This document shows positions 21,719-23,680 of a DNA stretch of 23,680 nucleotides, piece after piece (the first letter of the stretch is position 1; each line of letters opens with the position of its first letter). A program made the position numbers and the translations under genes. The notes beneath the pieces are model-generated. The model saw only the letters and a program-made list of their open reading frames with translations, did not search any database and had not been told where the DNA came from. Source of the DNA: DATFJC01 sp035269445 (GTDB lineage Bacteria; Patescibacteriota; Patescibacteriia; UBA2591; UBA6264); NCBI GenBank assembly GCA_035269445.1, contig DATFJC010000037.1:1-23680 (forward strand), in the 5' to 3' direction.

Positions 21719-21746
21719 ATTTTAATAAATATTTTAAAATTTGCAA
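21719..21746 (-). promoter_or_regulatory. tRNA-Leu promoter
   Basis: On the minus strand, TTGCAA (21746-21741), a 16-base spacer and TAAAAT (21724-21719), placing the start a few bases before the mature tRNA 5' end at 21710. Confidence 0.55.
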
Positions 21747-21754
21747 GCTCTTTG

Positions 21755-21783
21755 TTGACAAATATGTTTTAAAAACTTATAAT
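21755..21783 (+). promoter_or_regulatory. Consensus promoter of the small zinc-ribbon gene
   Basis: TTGACA (21755-21760), exactly 17 bases, TATAAT (21778-21783): the best promoter in the window. It faces away from the tRNA promoter and gives a leader of about 27 bases with an AAAGGAGG ribosome-binding site. Confidence 0.8.
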
Positions 21784-21816
21784 ATTTTTAGGTTTAAAAT
21801 ATAAAAGGAGGTAATT

Positions 21817-22020
21817 ATGGAAAAGATTTTTTTTCCTTATAGCGCTATATGTTTAGATTGTGCCCAAAAGCTTAATCCCAATATTCCAGATAATCACATA
21901 ATAGGTATGTGGAGTGGGATTTGTCCTGTATGTAAAAGGAAAACCTATTTAGCACACCCTGGTCATGATTTTAATATTGTAACCGTAAGCAAGGAAAAGC
22001 TTGAGAAGCTAACTAAGTAA
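21817..22020 (+). CDS. 67 aa zinc-ribbon protein
   Basis: A small protein with two CxxC knuckles, CLDC (14-17) and CPVC (37-40), separated by about 19 residues with GMWSGI before the second, then a histidine-containing AHPGHDF. The Cys pairs plus this GxCxxC-like layout resemble short zinc-ribbon proteins frequent in phages and bacteria, though the match is loose and I give no name. It is unlike the three paralogues at the left end, which have the order helix then ribbon. The gene has a perfect promoter, an AAAGGAGG ribosome-binding site six or so bases before the ATG, and its own terminator. It is therefore a strongly expressed single-gene unit between the tRNA and the transporter. Confidence 0.75.
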   Translation: MEKIFFPYSAICLDCAQKLNPNIPDNHIIGMWSGICPVCKRKTYLAHPGHDFNIVTVSKEKLEKLTK

Positions 22021-22069
22021 AAAAACAGGAGCAGACTTTAAAGGGTCTGCTCCTAAAGCTAAGTTTTTT
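22021..22069 (+). terminator. Terminator between the zinc-ribbon gene and the transporter
   Basis: The 10-bp perfect stem AGGAGCAGAC (22027-22036) pairs with GTCTGCTCCT (22045-22054). An outer AAAAAC/GTTTTT pairing (22021-22026 with 22063-22068) extends it across an internal loop and ends in T. It lies only a few bases before the next ATG, so some readthrough may feed that gene. Confidence 0.7.
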
Positions 22070-22073
22070 ATTT

Positions 22074-23672
22074 ATGATTTTGAGTCAAATTATTTTATTT
22101 TGTACTGGTTTAGCTATTTTAATTTTTGGTATGTTGCGTCTTAGTAAGAAGATGCAGCTTATTTTTAATTTAAAAATAAGAAATTTAATTAAAAAATTAG
22201 TTAAAAGACCAAGCCAAGGCCTAGGTTTAGGTGTAATTATTACAGCTCTTTTTCAAAGTAGTTCTGCTAGCACTGTTTTAGCCGTAGGTTTAGTTAGCGC
22301 TGGCCTTATCAGCTTTTTTAGCTCCTTAGCCGTGGTTTTAGGAGCAACAATAGGTTCTACTATAACAGCCCAGCTAGTGGCCTTAAAAGTAACTGAAATA
22401 GCGCCTGTTTTTATTATTATTGGAATTTTAATTTGGATTATTAGTCGAGGAGAAAAAAATAAGAAAAAAGTGGTGGGAGAGGCAATTTTTTATTTTGGGC
22501 TTTTATTTTTTGGCCTTAGCCTAATGGGGGATGCTATGGCTCATTTTCAAGAAAGCGTTTGGTTTATTAATTTTTTAGCTAACATAGAAAAGCCTGTTTT
22601 AGGATTATTGGTTGGTTTAATTTTTACAGCCGTTATTCAATCAAGTGCTGCAACTACTGGCATTTTAGTATTACTGGGCCAACAAGGTCTTATTGGCATT
22701 GAAGCAGCTATTCCAATATTTTTAGGTGCTAATATAGGTACTACTATTACTGCGATTTTGGCAAGCATTGGTTCAAGCATAGATGCTAGACGCACAGCTT
22801 ATTCTCACATGATTTTTAAATTAATACCAGCTATTTTAGTATTACCCTTTATAGACTATTTTGCGAATTTTTTAAGTTTATTTACTCAGACCATTGGTTC
22901 TAAAATAGCTTTGGGACATCTTTTTTTTAATATATTTTTGGTAGCTTTGTTTATTTTTTGGCTTAAACCTTTTTCAAATTTAATAAAAAAAATGATTCCT
23001 GGTAAAAGCAATCTTGTTCCTTTGTGGACCGAATATTTAAATAAAAGTTTTTTAAAAAATCCCACAAAGGCTTTAAGTGGGGTTAGGAAGGAGCTTTGTA
23101 GGGGGATAGATTTAACTAAGCAAATGCTAGATAAGTCTTATAACCTAACTCATAGCTTTGACTCCAGAGTTGTAAGAGATGTTTCTTATATAGAAATTGT
23201 AATTGATAGTCTTCAATTAGAAACAATGAAATATTTAAGTAATATTGAAAGGGAGAAATTAACCCAAGAACAAGCCAAAAAAATTATTAGTTATTCTGAA
23301 ATTATAGATAGCATTGAAAGAATGTCTGATCATGCTGATAATGTCACAAATTTAGCAAAATATAAAGACGAGGGTAAGGTAAAATTTTCTAAGCAGGCTA
23401 AAGAAGAATTTAATAATATAATTTCTCTTTTAAAGAAAAGCGTAGCTGACTTAAAACCTTTAATAAGAAAACAAGATAAAGCTATAGTTAAAGAAATTAT
23501 TAAAAGGGAAGAGCAAGTAGATGACTTAACAGAAATGGCCAAAGAAAATCATGCTAAACGTTTTTATGAAAGAAAGGTGCCAGTTTCAGATGGCCCTATC
23601 TTTAATGATATTTTAGTTAATTTAGAAAGGATATCAGATCAATGTGTAAATATTGCCAAGCATTATAAATAA
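22074..23672 (+). CDS. Na/phosphate cotransporter family protein with PhoU-like tail
   Basis: A 532 aa inner-membrane protein of the NptA/YjbB (Na/Pi cotransporter II-related) family, which moves phosphate with sodium. Two inverted-repeat halves each carry the family motif: QSSSAST (61-67) and QSSAATT (189-195), followed by GATIGSTITA and GANIGTTITA. Eight or so membrane helices end near residue 310. Residues 330-532 form a helical PhoU-like domain (DSRVVRDVSYIEIVIDSL, then ERMSDHADN and NLERISDQCVNIAKHY), as in many bacterial members, where it may sense phosphate state. No Shine-Dalgarno is present, the ATG follows the preceding hairpin by about five bases, and I see no clear promoter. The direction of transport is not decided by sequence. 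Confidence 0.88.
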   Translation: MILSQIILFCTGLAILIFGMLRLSKKMQLIFNLKIRNLIKKLVKRPSQGLGLGVIITALFQSSSASTVLAVGLVSAGLISFFSSLAVVLGATIGSTITAQLVALKVTEIAPVFIIIGILIWIISRGEKNKKKVVGEAIFYFGLLFFGLSLMGDAMAHFQESVWFINFLANIEKPVLGLLVGLIFTAVIQSSAATTGILVLLGQQGLIGIEAAIPIFLGANIGTTITAILASIGSSIDARRTAYSHMIFKLIPAILVLPFIDYFANFLSLFTQTIGSKIALGHLFFNIFLVALFIFWLKPFSNLIKKMIPGKSNLVPLWTEYLNKSFLKNPTKALSGVRKELCRGIDLTKQMLDKSYNLTHSFDSRVVRDVSYIEIVIDSLQLETMKYLSNIEREKLTQEQAKKIISYSEIIDSIERMSDHADNVTNLAKYKDEGKVKFSKQAKEEFNNIISLLKKSVADLKPLIRKQDKAIVKEIIKREEQVDDLTEMAKENHAKRFYERKVPVSDGPIFNDILVNLERISDQCVNIAKHYK

Positions 23673-23680
23673 TATTAGTT

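Overview
The window looks like a low-GC, compact genome of a candidate-phyla-radiation (Patescibacteria-like) bacterium. The reasons are the A/T-rich sequence, very short gaps between genes, core proteins with lineage-type deviations (SecA with an early insertion, SecD with a parvulin-like insertion, divergent enolase and PGK), and many small genes I cannot place in a known family. TGA acts as an ordinary stop at the one gene that uses it; all other stops are TAA or TAG. The phylum is an inference.

Layout. (1) 1-269, minus: start of a family-4-type glycosyltransferase, cut by the left edge. (2) 331-1858: accessory block of three related small zinc-ribbon genes, two of them preceded by a 45-46 aa 'GW' microprotein gene. 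Each unit has its own promoter and a near-identical terminator, and long direct repeats separate the units. (3) 1941-2894: protein with a PHPT1/Janus (Ocnus)-like domain. (4) 3072-5072: O-antigen-ligase-like membrane protein with a TPR tail. (5) 5115-10682: lower-glycolysis operon pgk-eno-gpmI-gpmI, with two complete but divergent gpmI genes in tandem. (6) 10708-12559: a 60 aa orphan, a hibernation factor, fpg/mutM and a minus-strand orphan gene. (7) 12684-21608: envelope block secA, secD, secF, glycosyltransferase, murJ and a membrane-anchored OB-fold protein. (8) 21627-21710, minus: tRNA-Leu(CAA). (9) 21817-23672: small zinc-ribbon gene and a Na/phosphate cotransporter family protein with a PhoU-like tail.

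How the genes work together. The pgk, eno and gpmI enzymes turn 1,3-bisphosphoglycerate into PEP. SecA pushes proteins through SecYEG and SecDF pulls them out. MurJ flips lipid II, and the glycosyltransferases and ligase build surface glycans.

Two translation styles are visible. All eight small accessory genes have a strong Shine-Dalgarno sequence. The long core genes have none, and two of them (3072 and secA) have a -10 box so close to the ATG that their mRNAs should be leaderless.

Most notable observations: a SecD insertion that looks like a parvulin domain with its first strand moved to the C-terminal side; the tandem small zinc-ribbon cassettes with duplicated promoters; a PHPT1-like domain with its catalytic histidine; and the gpmI pair.
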